Below the pieces are notes generated by a model, which searched no databases, was not told the DNA's origin, and was given only the letters and a program-made list of their open reading frames with translations. The position numbers and the translations under genes are program-made. Of a stretch of DNA of 64,000 nucleotides, positions 26,319 to 34,700 are shown piece by piece (the first letter of the stretch is position 1; the number at the start of each line of letters is the position of its first letter). The DNA comes from Paludicola sp. MB14-C6 (GTDB taxonomy: Bacteria; Bacillota; Clostridia; Oscillospirales; Ruminococcaceae): positions 2,852,001-2,916,000 of the forward strand of contig NZ_CP133133.1 of NCBI RefSeq assembly GCF_030908625.1, given 5' to 3'.

Positions 26319-27212
26319 GTGAAACTATACCATTCATTTGAAATGTCTGCTGGGCCTACAGCTGTTGCATTAGGCTATTTCGATGGGGTTCATTTAGCCC
26401 ATCAACAAGTAATTAAAACAATGACCTCGTTCGAAAAAGATGGTTTTATTCCAACAGTACTTACATTTCATATGGACAAAGACATACCAAAAAAATCAGG
26501 AATGAAAACAATATTAACAGATAATGAAAAAATAGATGTATTTCATGATTTAGGCGTAAAGCAGGTTTATATGCCTCCTTTTAGTCAAATGATTGATTAT
26601 GACGCGACTGATTTTTTCTATCAAGTTTTAGTAAAACAGCTTCAAGCAAAAGTATTGGTGTGCGGATATGATTATGCATTTGGTAAGAATGCGCAAGGCG
26701 ATGCAGCTTTATTAAGCAGTTTATGCAAGCAAAATGAAATCAGACTTGTCATAATAGAGCCATATGAACTAGATGGACAATTAATTAGTTCTACTTATAT
26801 TCGTGAGTTGTTATCCGAAGGAAATATTGAAAAAACCAATCAATTGCTAGGATTTCCGTATTTTATAAAAGGACAAGTTTCCTATGGAAATCAAATCGGA
26901 AAAACGTTAGGATTTCCAACTGCTAATATTTTGCTTTCAGAAAAACAAGTTATGCCTAAGTACGGTGTATATGAAACAAGAACAATAATCGATAATGTTA
27001 GTTATAAAAGCATAACGAATGTAGGTGTAAAGCCAACGATTGATGGTGAAAGAAATCCATTATCCGAAACTCATATTTTAGGCTTCAATGAAAGCTTATA
27101 TAATAAAGATATCAAGATATGTTTTGTTCGTATGTTGCGTGCAGAACAAAAATTTTTGAGCCTAGATGACTTGCGTCGAGCAATTCAAAATGATATAGAG
27201 ACTATAAAATAG
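26319..27212 (+). CDS. ribF: Bifunctional riboflavin kinase/FAD synthetase
   Basis: GTG 26319 gives 297 residues and lies eight bases after CAGAGG; the GTG at 26310 overlaps that site. The N-terminal half is the FMN adenylyltransferase domain (GYFDGVHLAHQ near residue 18, SSTYIRELLSEG). The C-terminal half is riboflavin kinase (GNQIGKTLGFPTANI; TNVGVKPTIDG). The product converts riboflavin to FMN and then FAD in the cytoplasm. Its last 11 codons and stop lie in the first unit of a 44-bp tandem duplication that runs into the terminator. Confidence 0.95.
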   Translation: MKLYHSFEMSAGPTAVALGYFDGVHLAHQQVIKTMTSFEKDGFIPTVLTFHMDKDIPKKSGMKTILTDNEKIDVFHDLGVKQVYMPPFSQMIDYDATDFFYQVLVKQLQAKVLVCGYDYAFGKNAQGDAALLSSLCKQNEIRLVIIEPYELDGQLISSTYIRELLSEGNIEKTNQLLGFPYFIKGQVSYGNQIGKTLGFPTANILLSEKQVMPKYGVYETRTIIDNVSYKSITNVGVKPTIDGERNPLSETHILGFNESLYNKDIKICFVRMLRAEQKFLSLDDLRRAIQNDIETIK

Positions 27213-27272
27213 AACCAAGTCGAGCAATTCAAAATGATATAGAGACTATAAAATAGAACCAAGTCGAGCAAT
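27175..27272 (+). repeat. 44-bp tandem duplication spanning the ribF 3' end
   Basis: Two identical 44-bp units (27175-27218 and 27219-27262) are followed by a 10-base partial third (GTCGAGCAAT, 27263-27272). The first unit carries the end of ribF including its stop codon. The second lies after the stop and supplies the 5' arm of the terminator. GTCGAGCAAT occurs at each junction, so slippage or unequal crossover at this short homology is a likely origin. Confidence 0.9.
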
Positions 27273-27290
27273 CGACTTGGTTCTATTTTA
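27248..27290 (+). terminator. Terminator of the rimP-ribF block
   Basis: TAAAATAGAACCAAGTCG and CGACTTGGTTCTATTTTA form an 18-bp perfect stem around an AGCAAT loop, with built-in A and T arms. It ends the ribF transcript and precedes a new promoter at 27367. Confidence 0.85.
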
Positions 27291-27366
27291 TACCTGTTTA
27301 TTTGAATTTAATGTCATTGATATTAGCATATTGCATAAAAAACTTTAAACTAGTTATAATTATTTG

Positions 27367-27395
27367 TTTACAAATATAAAAACATATGCTATACT
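27367..27395 (+). promoter_or_regulatory. Sigma-A-type promoter of the DUF5067-like lipoprotein gene
   Basis: TTTACA (27367-27372) and TATACT (27390-27395) are separated by 17 bases. They lie 70 bases before the ATG at 27465. Confidence 0.7.
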
Positions 27396-27464
27396 ATATA
27401 TAGGAAATAAATCTTGTAGAATTTATTTCAAATATGATTAATAATTTGATTTGGAGGAGTTTAA

Positions 27465-27932
27465 ATGAAAAAATTATTAGCTTTAGCATTATGTTTCGTT
27501 ATGTGTTTTAGTTTCGTTGCTTGTGGTGGTAAAGGAGAGGAATCATCTAATACCTCAGTTGCGCCAACTGAAAAAACGACCGGAAAAATTTCAGTAGAGA
27601 TTTTGTCAGCAAAACCTGCTAAGGATACAAATGACAAGGACGCTATTGTTGTAGAATACAAATTCAAAAATGGTACACAAAAAAGTTTAGCATTCAAATT
27701 TTCAACTAAAGTTACTGTTAAACAAGGTGATCAAGCCTTAAAATTAGCTGCAGTTCCTAAGAGCGATTCTTTTGACTCTGCTACTTCAACAAAACCAATT
27801 AAGCCAAATGAAGAAATCGTTGCGCAAGTTGCTTATACTCCAGTAGATATGAAAACAGCATTAGACATTTCTGTTAAATTAGAACAAGGTGAAGATAAAA
27901 CAGAAATTACAAAGCAAGTTCCACTCGCTTAA
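27465..27932 (+). CDS. DUF5067-like lipoprotein
   Basis: The protein has 155 residues and starts after TTTGGAGGAG. The lipoprotein signal peptide ends at C20 (SFVAC), so it is exported and lipidated. A short Ser/Thr-rich linker leads to an Ig-like domain (about 42-155) with AIVVEYKFKNGTQKSLAFKF, which resembles DUF5067. Such domains are common in clostridial lipoproteins and have no firmly known function. It is a single-gene unit with its own promoter. Its terminator hairpin has been duplicated by IS copy 2. Confidence 0.78.
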   Translation: MKKLLALALCFVMCFSFVACGGKGEESSNTSVAPTEKTTGKISVEILSAKPAKDTNDKDAIVVEYKFKNGTQKSLAFKFSTKVTVKQGDQALKLAAVPKSDSFDSATSTKPIKPNEEIVAQVAYTPVDMKTALDISVKLEQGEDKTEITKQVPLA

Positions 27933-27949
27933 CATAATGTTATACATAA

Positions 27950-27975
27950 AAAGACCATCCGAAAGGATGGTCTTA
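27950..27975. terminator. 26-bp terminator hairpin, left copy of the IS direct repeat
   Basis: AAGACCATCC-GAAA-GGATGGTCTT, a perfect 10-bp stem with a GAAA tetraloop, plus one A on each side. It is identical to 29500-29525 beyond the other IS end. It lies 17 bases after the lipoprotein gene and is probably its terminator. Confidence 0.88.
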
Positions 27976-29499
27976 CAGCTTGTAGAAAAAGTCTCCTAAA
28001 TTCGATGATTTAGGGGACTTTTGACGCGAAAAATGGTATAATTAAATAGGGTGATTAAATGTTAGTTAAAGCTAAAAAAGACCGAACACAAGTAGAGTTT
28101 TTGTGCTTAGAAGAATTTATTCCAGCAGAACATTTGCTTAGAAAAATAGATAGTGCAGTGGATTTCTGTCATATATATGATTTCGTAGAGGATTTGTATT
28201 GTAAAGATAATGGAAGACCAAGCATAGACCCAGTAGTACTAATCAAAATGGTCTTAATACAACATTTGTATGGAATAAGTTCGTTGCGCAAATTGGTAGA
28301 AGAAGTACAAATGAACTGTGCATATCGTTGGTTTTTAGGATATTTAATGACAGAACAAATACCTCACTTTACAACAATAAGTTATGCCTTTAAACATAGA
28401 TTTAACGAGAATACTATTGCATGCATTTTCAACTGGATATTGAATGAAATCAATGATATGGGATATCTTGACCCAGAGGTGGTATTTGTAGATGGAACCC
28501 ATATAAAAGCAAATGCAAATATAAAAAAGGTTGTAAAGAAATCAATCCCCGTAGCAGCAAAACATTATGAGAAACAACTAATGGACGAAATCAATAAAGA
28601 TAGAGAAGAACATAAAAAAAAGCCATTTGACGATACAAAGCCACCTAAAATAGAAGAAAAAATCATCAATGAATCAACCACTGACCCTGAAAGCGGTGTA
28701 TTTCATAAAGGAGAGCATAAGAAATGCCTTGCTTATGAAGCACATACAGCTTGTGACAAAAAAGGCTACATTGTAGATGTTCATGTAACAGCAGGCAATG
28801 TACATGACAGCGTAGCATTCGATGATTTGTATGATAAATTAAAAGAAAACCACCCCGAAATCCAAACAATAGTGGCAGATAGTGCCTACAATACTCCCTA
28901 TATTGCAAAAAGACTTATAGATGATGGAAAAGATTTATTAGTACCATATCGTAGACCAATGACAAAACAAGGCTTTTTTAAGAAATATGATTTTTCATAT
29001 GATGAATATTTTGACTGTGTAGTATGTCCAAACAATAAAGTTTTACACTATTCCACCACGAATAGAGAAGGATACAAAGAATTTAAAAGCAATCCAAACG
29101 ACTGTAAAATCTGTGGGTTTCGTTACAAATGCACTGAAAGTAAAGAATTCCAGAAACAATACACAGTTCATGTTTGGCATGAGTACTTAGAGCAAGTTTC
29201 AGATATTCGTTATGCAATAAAATACAAAGATCTTTATGCACAGCGAAAAGAAACGATTGAGCGAGTTTTTGCTGATGCGAAAGAAAAATACGCAATGCGT
29301 TATACACCTTATCGAGGTCTTGCCCAAGTAACAAACTGGGTTAGGCTTAAATTTGCGTGCATGAACCTTAAAAAGCTGCAATACATAAGTGGAGGGTGAA
29401 CTCTCCTTTTTGTATCCTTTGCACTTTTTTCAAATTTTCAACCATATATTCAAAAGCCCGACTTTGGTTACGCCAAAATCGGGCTTTTTCTTCAGACTG
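27976..29499 (+). mobile_element. IS1182-like insertion sequence, copy 2 (1524 bp)
   Basis: It has the same element ends (CAGCTTG...CAGACTG) as copy 1 at 3875-5399 and is one base shorter. The missing base is a G near 29374 in the 3' part of the transposase. The transposase proteins are identical through residue 440. A hairpin at 27987-28022 lies inside the left end and another at 29452-29488 inside the right end. The flanking 26-bp direct repeats define the insertion. Confidence 0.93.
28059..29399 (+). CDS. IS1182-like transposase, C-terminally truncated by a one-base deletion (446 aa)
   Basis: It is identical to the copy 1 transposase through residue 440, including D145, D274 and E401. AAGCTGCAATAC here replaces AAGCTGGCAATAC in copy 1, shifting the frame so that the protein ends QYISGG instead of continuing for 40 more residues. 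The catalytic core is whole, so it may still be active. The role of the missing C-terminus is unknown. The start follows TAGGGTGATTAA, a modest ribosome binding site. Confidence 0.88.
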   Translation: MLVKAKKDRTQVEFLCLEEFIPAEHLLRKIDSAVDFCHIYDFVEDLYCKDNGRPSIDPVVLIKMVLIQHLYGISSLRKLVEEVQMNCAYRWFLGYLMTEQIPHFTTISYAFKHRFNENTIACIFNWILNEINDMGYLDPEVVFVDGTHIKANANIKKVVKKSIPVAAKHYEKQLMDEINKDREEHKKKPFDDTKPPKIEEKIINESTTDPESGVFHKGEHKKCLAYEAHTACDKKGYIVDVHVTAGNVHDSVAFDDLYDKLKENHPEIQTIVADSAYNTPYIAKRLIDDGKDLLVPYRRPMTKQGFFKKYDFSYDEYFDCVVCPNNKVLHYSTTNREGYKEFKSNPNDCKICGFRYKCTESKEFQKQYTVHVWHEYLEQVSDIRYAIKYKDLYAQRKETIERVFADAKEKYAMRYTPYRGLAQVTNWVRLKFACMNLKKLQYISGG

Positions 29500-29525
29500 A
29501 AAGACCATCCGAAAGGATGGTCTTA
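29500..29525. terminator. 26-bp terminator hairpin, right copy of the IS direct repeat
   Basis: This is identical to 27950-27975. It lies just past the stop of the convergent glycosyltransferase gene and can serve as its terminator on the minus strand. Confidence 0.88.
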
Positions 29526-29529
29526 ATTA

Positions 29530-30726
29530 TTATAATTCAGTATTTTCTGAAACCTTTTGCGATTGTAATTGTCGAAATATGTTTTTTCCAATTAGGAGTA
29601 ACAAACCAAGTAGTATAAATGCAACATGGTTCAAAGATATCGGTGTAGTTTGAAATAAATAAGGGCAATAACTTGCTAAAGAACAAAGAATAATTCCAAC
29701 TGCAATATAGAATTGTTTTGGAAATGTAAATGCATATACTATAGCAAAAATATCTGCGACATAAAAATACCGTTCATGCATATGTGGTAAAAAAAACGGA
29801 ACCAATATAACGAAAAATAATGCTAACGATACGATTAAATTGTGATTAAGCGTTTTTATTTTATAATAAAAGATATAAAGTAATAGTAGAATTACAATTC
29901 CACAGAATAAAACTCCTGCTTTACTAATAATAAAAGATGTATCATTTGTTCCAAACCAACTGTAGAAATTAGGAGCATTTAACGATAGTTCGGGATATTG
30001 TCCGGATTGAGATATATAAATTGTGAGTAATTTAAATAATGGTCGTCCCATTAAAAATGCCGGTATAACAGATATAAAGTATACTAAGGGAATGATAAAA
30101 AAGTGTTTAAACTTAAACTTGCCTTTCAGCCAAAGCAACAATAACAATGGAGCAAAAAACACAGCTTGTAATTTGAAAGTGAATGCAATTGCAAAGTAGA
30201 CCATTGAACTTAACGGCTTATTTTGTAAGGATTGATTTAGGCAAAGCAATAAAAAAAAGGTAAAGATAATATCGCATTGTCCCCAGTATGCACTATTTAA
30301 TAAAACCGTTGGTGTAAATAGAAATATTCCATATCCCAATAGGGCAAGTGGTACTTTTTTATATTGTTGAAAAAGCATCTTAAAAATAAGAATGGCACAA
30401 GCTACGTCAAACAAACAAGAAACCAGCTTAATAGAGTATAAACTGTTAAATGGCAAGTAAGTCAATAGCGATAGTATATAAATATAAGGCGGTGTATAGT
30501 CACCAATGCGAAGTCCAATTCCATTCAAACCACCCGCTTGTTTCAATGAATGAAACCAAGGATGTAAAAATAATTCATAGTCTCTGGAAACAAAATCAAA
30601 TAAAGATGCTCTTGCAAGTAAGGCAGCGACTGTAATGATAAAAAAGGCAAGGATATCTATAATTTTTACTTTTAATTTTCTTGTAACGGGAACTTCATAG
30701 CTGAGAATATCATTAATTGTAAACAT
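29530..30726 (-). CDS. Polytopic membrane glycosyltransferase-like protein (Gpi18/GT87-like)
   Basis: The protein has 398 residues with about ten membrane segments. After the first helix comes SRDYELFLHPWFHSLKQAGG, with acidic residues in the extracytoplasmic loop where polyprenyl-phosphate-dependent GT-C enzymes have their catalytic Asp. GDYTPPYIYIL, SAYWGQCDIIFTFFLLLCL and LPHMHERYFYVAD also recur in the Gpi18/GT87-like group (COG5542). The likely role is transfer of a sugar from a lipid carrier outside the membrane; donor and acceptor are unknown. It is a lone gene, divergent from the oxidoreductase gene. Confidence 0.75.
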   Translation of the reverse strand: MFTINDILSYEVPVTRKLKVKIIDILAFFIITVAALLARASLFDFVSRDYELFLHPWFHSLKQAGGLNGIGLRIGDYTPPYIYILSLLTYLPFNSLYSIKLVSCLFDVACAILIFKMLFQQYKKVPLALLGYGIFLFTPTVLLNSAYWGQCDIIFTFFLLLCLNQSLQNKPLSSMVYFAIAFTFKLQAVFFAPLLLLLWLKGKFKFKHFFIIPLVYFISVIPAFLMGRPLFKLLTIYISQSGQYPELSLNAPNFYSWFGTNDTSFIISKAGVLFCGIVILLLLYIFYYKIKTLNHNLIVSLALFFVILVPFFLPHMHERYFYVADIFAIVYAFTFPKQFYIAVGIILCSLASYCPYLFQTTPISLNHVAFILLGLLLLIGKNIFRQLQSQKVSENTEL

Positions 30727-30784
30727 TACACTTTCCCCTTATATCAAATAGTAATAGTAAAATTATACAATTAATTAGCATAGT

Positions 30785-30813
30785 TTGCAACATGTAATTT
30801 GAAGTGATATAAT
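30785..30813 (+). promoter_or_regulatory. Promoter of the Gfo/Idh/MocA oxidoreductase gene
   Basis: TTGCAA (30785-30790) and a perfect TATAAT (30808-30813) are separated by 17 bases, 29 bases before the chosen start codon. Confidence 0.7.
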
Positions 30814-30841
30814 TACAGTGATACGTTTAAGGGGGAGTAAG

Positions 30842-31822
30842 ATGATACATTATGCAACAATCGGAACCGGTTGGATAACAGAATCTTTTATACAGGCAGC
30901 AAAGCAAGTAAAAGGCTTATTGCTAACAGCGGTTTATTCCAGAACTCAAGAGCAAGCAAATAAATTTGCAAAGAAATTTAATATAACAAACACCTATACC
31001 GATTTAAATAAGTTAGCGCAAGCATCGGAAATACAAGCAGTTTATATTGCGAGTCCGAATGCATTTCATTATTCGCAAAGCAAGCTAATGTTAGAACATA
31101 AAAAACACGTAATATGTGAAAAACCTATCACTTGTTCTAAAGAAGAAACCCAAGATTTAATCCGTATTGCCAAAGAAAACAATGTGATTTTTATGGAAGC
31201 TATTATGCCGATTCATCTCCCACAAATGAAGTTAATACAAGATACAATGAAAAAAATCGGGCGAATTTCAATGGCACGATTTGACTATTCACAATTATCT
31301 TCAAAATATAAAGCTTTAATAGAAGGCAAACTTCCAAATATTTTTAATATCAATATGAAAACTGGTTGTGTAATGGACATTGGAGTATACTGCTTGTATA
31401 CAGCTTTGCATCTGTTTCCTGACTATAACGGTATACAGTCTAATGCAGTTTTATTACCATCAACAATCGATTTGTGTGGCGGCAGTATTTTAAAATATGA
31501 GGATAAACTGGTTCAATTAAGCTATTCCAAAGTAGCAAACGGGTCTGGCTATAGTGAAATTCATGGTGATAAAGGTACCATTCTCATTAAAAAAATATCT
31601 ACTTTGCAAGAGATATTGTTAATGCACCCTGACGGTGAAACTGAAATAATATATCAATCCAAAGCAGATATACAGCCTATGCAATATGAGGCTCAACAGT
31701 TTTATGATTTTATAACAAAATTCAATAGCAATCAAGATTACTATGATTATTGTAATTCGTTAGCAATTAAAGTGAGCGAAACTTTAGCATTGATACGAAA
31801 CCATAGTGGTGTCAATTTTTAA
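30842..31822 (+). CDS. Gfo/Idh/MocA-family NAD(P)-dependent oxidoreductase
   Basis: ATG 30842 gives 326 residues and follows AAGGGGGAG; an upstream in-frame GTG at 30818 is nearly on top of the promoter. The Rossmann N-terminus reads YATIGTGWITESFIQAAKQ, followed by AVYSRTQEQA, VYIASPNAFHY and the family motif CEKPIT with the catalytic-type Lys. The C-terminal alpha/beta domain contains MDIGVYCLYTALHLF. The substrate, usually a sugar or cyclitol derivative, cannot be inferred. Confidence 0.88.
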   Translation: MIHYATIGTGWITESFIQAAKQVKGLLLTAVYSRTQEQANKFAKKFNITNTYTDLNKLAQASEIQAVYIASPNAFHYSQSKLMLEHKKHVICEKPITCSKEETQDLIRIAKENNVIFMEAIMPIHLPQMKLIQDTMKKIGRISMARFDYSQLSSKYKALIEGKLPNIFNINMKTGCVMDIGVYCLYTALHLFPDYNGIQSNAVLLPSTIDLCGGSILKYEDKLVQLSYSKVANGSGYSEIHGDKGTILIKKISTLQEILLMHPDGETEIIYQSKADIQPMQYEAQQFYDFITKFNSNQDYYDYCNSLAIKVSETLALIRNHSGVNF

Positions 31823-31835
31823 AAATCAATTTAAT

Positions 31836-31885
31836 AGATATAACATAAACCACCAAACAGAGCGTTTGGTGGTTTTGTTATATCT
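31836..31885. terminator. Bidirectional terminator between convergent genes
   Basis: AAACCACCAAAC (31847-31858) pairs with GTTTGGTGGTTT (31864-31875). The helix continues outward as GATATAACA with TGTTATATC, giving more than 20 bp. It serves the oxidoreductase gene (plus) and the AroB-like gene (minus). Confidence 0.8.
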
Positions 31886-31924
31886 ATTATTCAATAGTAC
31901 TTAATGTGTTTGATAATATATATT

Positions 31925-32980
31925 TCATTTAAATAAGTCTTCAAAGAAATTTGAAATTTCCTTTCTATTTATTTTATGAATTTGGGGCTTTTGTATTTCT
32001 TTTAGAATAATGATATTTAAAACATCGCCATCAAATTTTTTATCACTCATAATCATTTTCATAAAATAATCATAGGGCAATTCATACTGAACTTGATAAT
32101 TGATTTTTTTTAACCGTTCCAATAACATTTGATAAGTACCGGATCTTGTAAGCTGTTTTTGCTCTGAAAGCCTTGTCATCATTGCCATGCCAATAGCCAT
32201 AGCTTCGTCAGTACTTACTTTATAATTGGAATGCGTTTCGATTATTTCACCTATTGTGGTTCCGAAGTCTAGTATGAGTGGATTAATAATAGTACTGTTG
32301 ATAAATAAAATGTTATTTTTAATTCGTATAAGTTGTGTTATGTAATTAAGCAATAATTCTGGCTCAGAAGTACTAAGCTGAACAGATAAAACTCTTTTGT
32401 CAAAGATAAATCCGTATTTAACTGCCTGTGGGCTGATAACATTCTGTTGATATGTCGGCGTGGTGGAAAGAGTATCAATATCAATGAAAACGCTTACGGG
32501 AAAATGCACCATACCTATTTGATTTATGCGGTATGGTGTGTTGAGATATACAGAACCACCAATGGAATTGTTAATCATACAAGAAAACGTTGTTGGTATG
32601 GAAATAAAGTTAATTCCTAGATTATAAATTGCAGAAGCATAGCCGGTTATGTCGTGAACTGTTCCCCCGCCCAAAGCGATAACTAAGTCTGATTTTGTAA
32701 TCATATTTATGCTAAAGAATTTGATGATTTGCGACAACATTGTTGGAGTTTTATTTTCTTTACCATGCTGCATAACAAAAATAACAGGGCTGAATCCATA
32801 TTTTTCAAGACTTGATATAACTGTATTTAAGTGAATTTTTGCAACAATATCATCTGTTACTATAGCAATTCTTGAGTTGCTATGTTGTGTAGGAATATAA
32901 AAGCCAATATCCCAAAGAAAATTGCTCCCAATAAATACTGTGGATTTTTTGTCTGATCCAACAATAATTTTATTCATCAT
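31925..32980 (-). CDS. AroB-like protein lacking catalytic residues
   Basis: The protein has 351 residues with the 3-dehydroquinate synthase fold. The NAD-binding motif LGGGTVHDITGY (103-114), FISIPTTF (125-132) and VKYGF (187-191) align with AroB. The hallmark active-site residues are replaced: GGK becomes GGS (S143), the metal-binding Glu of AEVIKYG becomes Q185, the His of FGHT becomes T241, and the His of the WLHGEA motif becomes T257. It is therefore unlikely to be a functional dehydroquinate synthase. It could be a pseudoenzyme or have another role. No shikimate genes surround it. Residue equivalence is by eye from remembered family motifs. Confidence 0.65.
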   Translation of the reverse strand: MMNKIIVGSDKKSTVFIGSNFLWDIGFYIPTQHSNSRIAIVTDDIVAKIHLNTVISSLEKYGFSPVIFVMQHGKENKTPTMLSQIIKFFSINMITKSDLVIALGGGTVHDITGYASAIYNLGINFISIPTTFSCMINNSIGGSVYLNTPYRINQIGMVHFPVSVFIDIDTLSTTPTYQQNVISPQAVKYGFIFDKRVLSVQLSTSEPELLLNYITQLIRIKNNILFINSTIINPLILDFGTTIGEIIETHSNYKVSTDEAMAIGMAMMTRLSEQKQLTRSGTYQMLLERLKKINYQVQYELPYDYFMKMIMSDKKFDGDVLNIIILKEIQKPQIHKINRKEISNFFEDLFK

Positions 32981-33148
32981 GTCAGTGCCTCCAAATTCAG
33001 CTGCATCAACTTTATAAACATTAAGTAAAATATAGCAAATATACTAATTGTTATTATATCTTATCATTCCTCTAAAGTCAACTAATAGCTTCTAGTGTGT
33101 ATTTAACCAATTTATATTTAAAATCTGTTCTATTTTCATTGAATCGTT

Positions 33149-33156
33149 CATATTAT
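33149..33156 (+). promoter_or_regulatory. Possible sigma-E -10 element of the spoIIIA operon
   Basis: CATATTAT resembles the sigma-E -10 consensus CATACAAT and lies 35 bases before spoIIIAA. A TTCTATTT-like stretch about 14 bases upstream could be the -35. Control by sigma-E is established for spoIIIA in B. subtilis. The exact site here is a guess. Confidence 0.3.
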
Positions 33157-33190
33157 TCTCCATAAGGACAATCTCAAGGAGGATAAAAGG

Positions 33191-34186
33191 ATGGATGAAA
33201 AATATATACAAGCTTTGTTAGGACTCCCCAAAAATATTGCAAGTCTATTGCGAATGATTCCCAATAATGTTCAACAAACAGTAAGGGAAATATGCCTTCG
33301 AATCAACAAACCATTGGTTTTAGCTACTTTTGAAGGTGATCAGTTTCTAACAAAAAGTGGACAACTTAGCTGTAATTTTCAATCAAATATATATATTGTA
33401 TCAAAACAGGAAATGGAAGAATGCCTACATATTTTAACGGAGTATTCAGTTCATAGCTATATCGATAAAATTAACATGGGCTTTATTACAATCGAAGGTG
33501 GGCATCGTGCAGGAATTGTAGGAAGCTGTGTTCTTTCGGGGGACAAGATTATTTCCATATCGGATATTAGTTCCATTAACTTAAGAATTGCAAGACAAGT
33601 AAAAGGAGTAGCCAAATCATTAGTGCAGTCTCTTTATAGTAATCGTTTATACTCAACATTAATTGTAGGCGCTCCTGCAAGCGGCAAAACTACATTATTG
33701 CGTGATTGTACTCGTTTACTGTCTGATGGAATATTAGGTTTTTATATAAAAATCTCTGTAATTGATGAAAGAGGGGAAATAGCAGCAGTTAAAAGCGGAG
33801 TACCGCAAAACGATGTTGGAATAATGACAGACGTATTAGACGGTTATAAAAAAGGTGAAGGGATGACAATTGCAATCCGTTCTATGTCGCCGAAAGCAAT
33901 TATATTAGATGAAATAGGTAGTTATGACGATGCATATTCCATTCGTCAAGGGTTAAACGCAGGTGTTGTCATTATTGCAACTACCCATGCAAGTTCAATG
34001 GAAGAGTTAAGAAGAAAGAAATATATATATGAATTAGTGAACGAGGGTGCATTTGAACGGATTATTTTGTTACATGGCAGTGATAAACCATGTGTTGTAA
34101 AAGAGATTATTAATATGGAATTATCAGAACAAAACCATATAGCTTCAAACCAAAAGGGAAAGGAGTTTTATGCGTGCTTAAAATAA
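33191..34186 (+). CDS. spoIIIAA: Stage III sporulation protein AA (ATPase)
   Basis: The protein has 331 residues and starts after AAGGAGGATAAAAGG. It is a secretion-type ATPase: Walker A GAPASGKT at 160-167, VIDERGEIAA, and a Walker B-like AIILDEIGSYDD. HASSMEELRRKK follows. It acts at the mother-cell face of the SpoIIIA-SpoIIQ channel that links mother cell and forespore after engulfment, presumably powering it. It is the first gene of the eight-gene operon and overlaps spoIIIAB by 13 bases. Confidence 0.95.
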   Translation: MDEKYIQALLGLPKNIASLLRMIPNNVQQTVREICLRINKPLVLATFEGDQFLTKSGQLSCNFQSNIYIVSKQEMEECLHILTEYSVHSYIDKINMGFITIEGGHRAGIVGSCVLSGDKIISISDISSINLRIARQVKGVAKSLVQSLYSNRLYSTLIVGAPASGKTTLLRDCTRLLSDGILGFYIKISVIDERGEIAAVKSGVPQNDVGIMTDVLDGYKKGEGMTIAIRSMSPKAIILDEIGSYDDAYSIRQGLNAGVVIIATTHASSMEELRRKKYIYELVNEGAFERIILLHGSDKPCVVKEIINMELSEQNHIASNQKGKEFYACLK

Positions 34187-34686
34187 TACTTTGCCCTTTT
34201 TTTATCTTTGTTGGTGCATATGTTGGATTTGCATTCAGTAAGCGATTTCAAAAGCGAGTGAAACAGCTTGATTTACTAACGATAATGCTCCAACGAATCA
34301 GAGTATATCTTGAATATGAAAAAACACCTACAAAGCTTCTTATTTCCAAGCTTGCAGAAAGTGAAAGTCTGCAAGAGTTAAGTTTTTTAAGACGCTGTAA
34401 GGATAAGATGGAAACGAACATAAACTTTCCGATTGTATGGCAAGAAAGTTTATCGGAATGTAAACAGCAACTTGCATTAGAACAAGATGATTACACAGCT
34501 TTAAATCAGTTAACAGAGGTCTTAGGAGTATATGATGCACAAGCACAATTAAGCGGAATATTGGTATTGGAAACAATGATGAAGCAGCAACTGGAAGAGG
34601 CAATAGAACAGAACAAAACAATGGGCAAGCTTTACCGTTCATTAGGAATTTTGAGTGGAATAGCTGCAGCCATATTAGTGATATAA
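34174..34686 (+). CDS. spoIIIAB: Stage III sporulation protein AB
   Basis: The protein has 170 residues and starts at GTG 34174 after AAAGGAG. N- and C-terminal membrane segments (about 2-20 and 155-170) flank a helical cytoplasmic domain. That domain resembles T2SS GspF-type proteins (LDLLTIMLQRIRVYLEYEKTP). It is thought to couple the SpoIIIAA ATPase to the membrane channel. The order and the overlap with spoIIIAA fit the operon. Confidence 0.92.
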   Translation: MLKIILCPFFIFVGAYVGFAFSKRFQKRVKQLDLLTIMLQRIRVYLEYEKTPTKLLISKLAESESLQELSFLRRCKDKMETNINFPIVWQESLSECKQQLALEQDDYTALNQLTEVLGVYDAQAQLSGILVLETMMKQQLEEAIEQNKTMGKLYRSLGILSGIAAAILVI

Positions 34687-34700
34687 AGGAGCGAAAAGCA

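Noticed and set aside
31925..32980. Annotating this gene simply as aroB in the shikimate pathway
   Set aside because: All four key active-site residues differ and no other shikimate genes are nearby.
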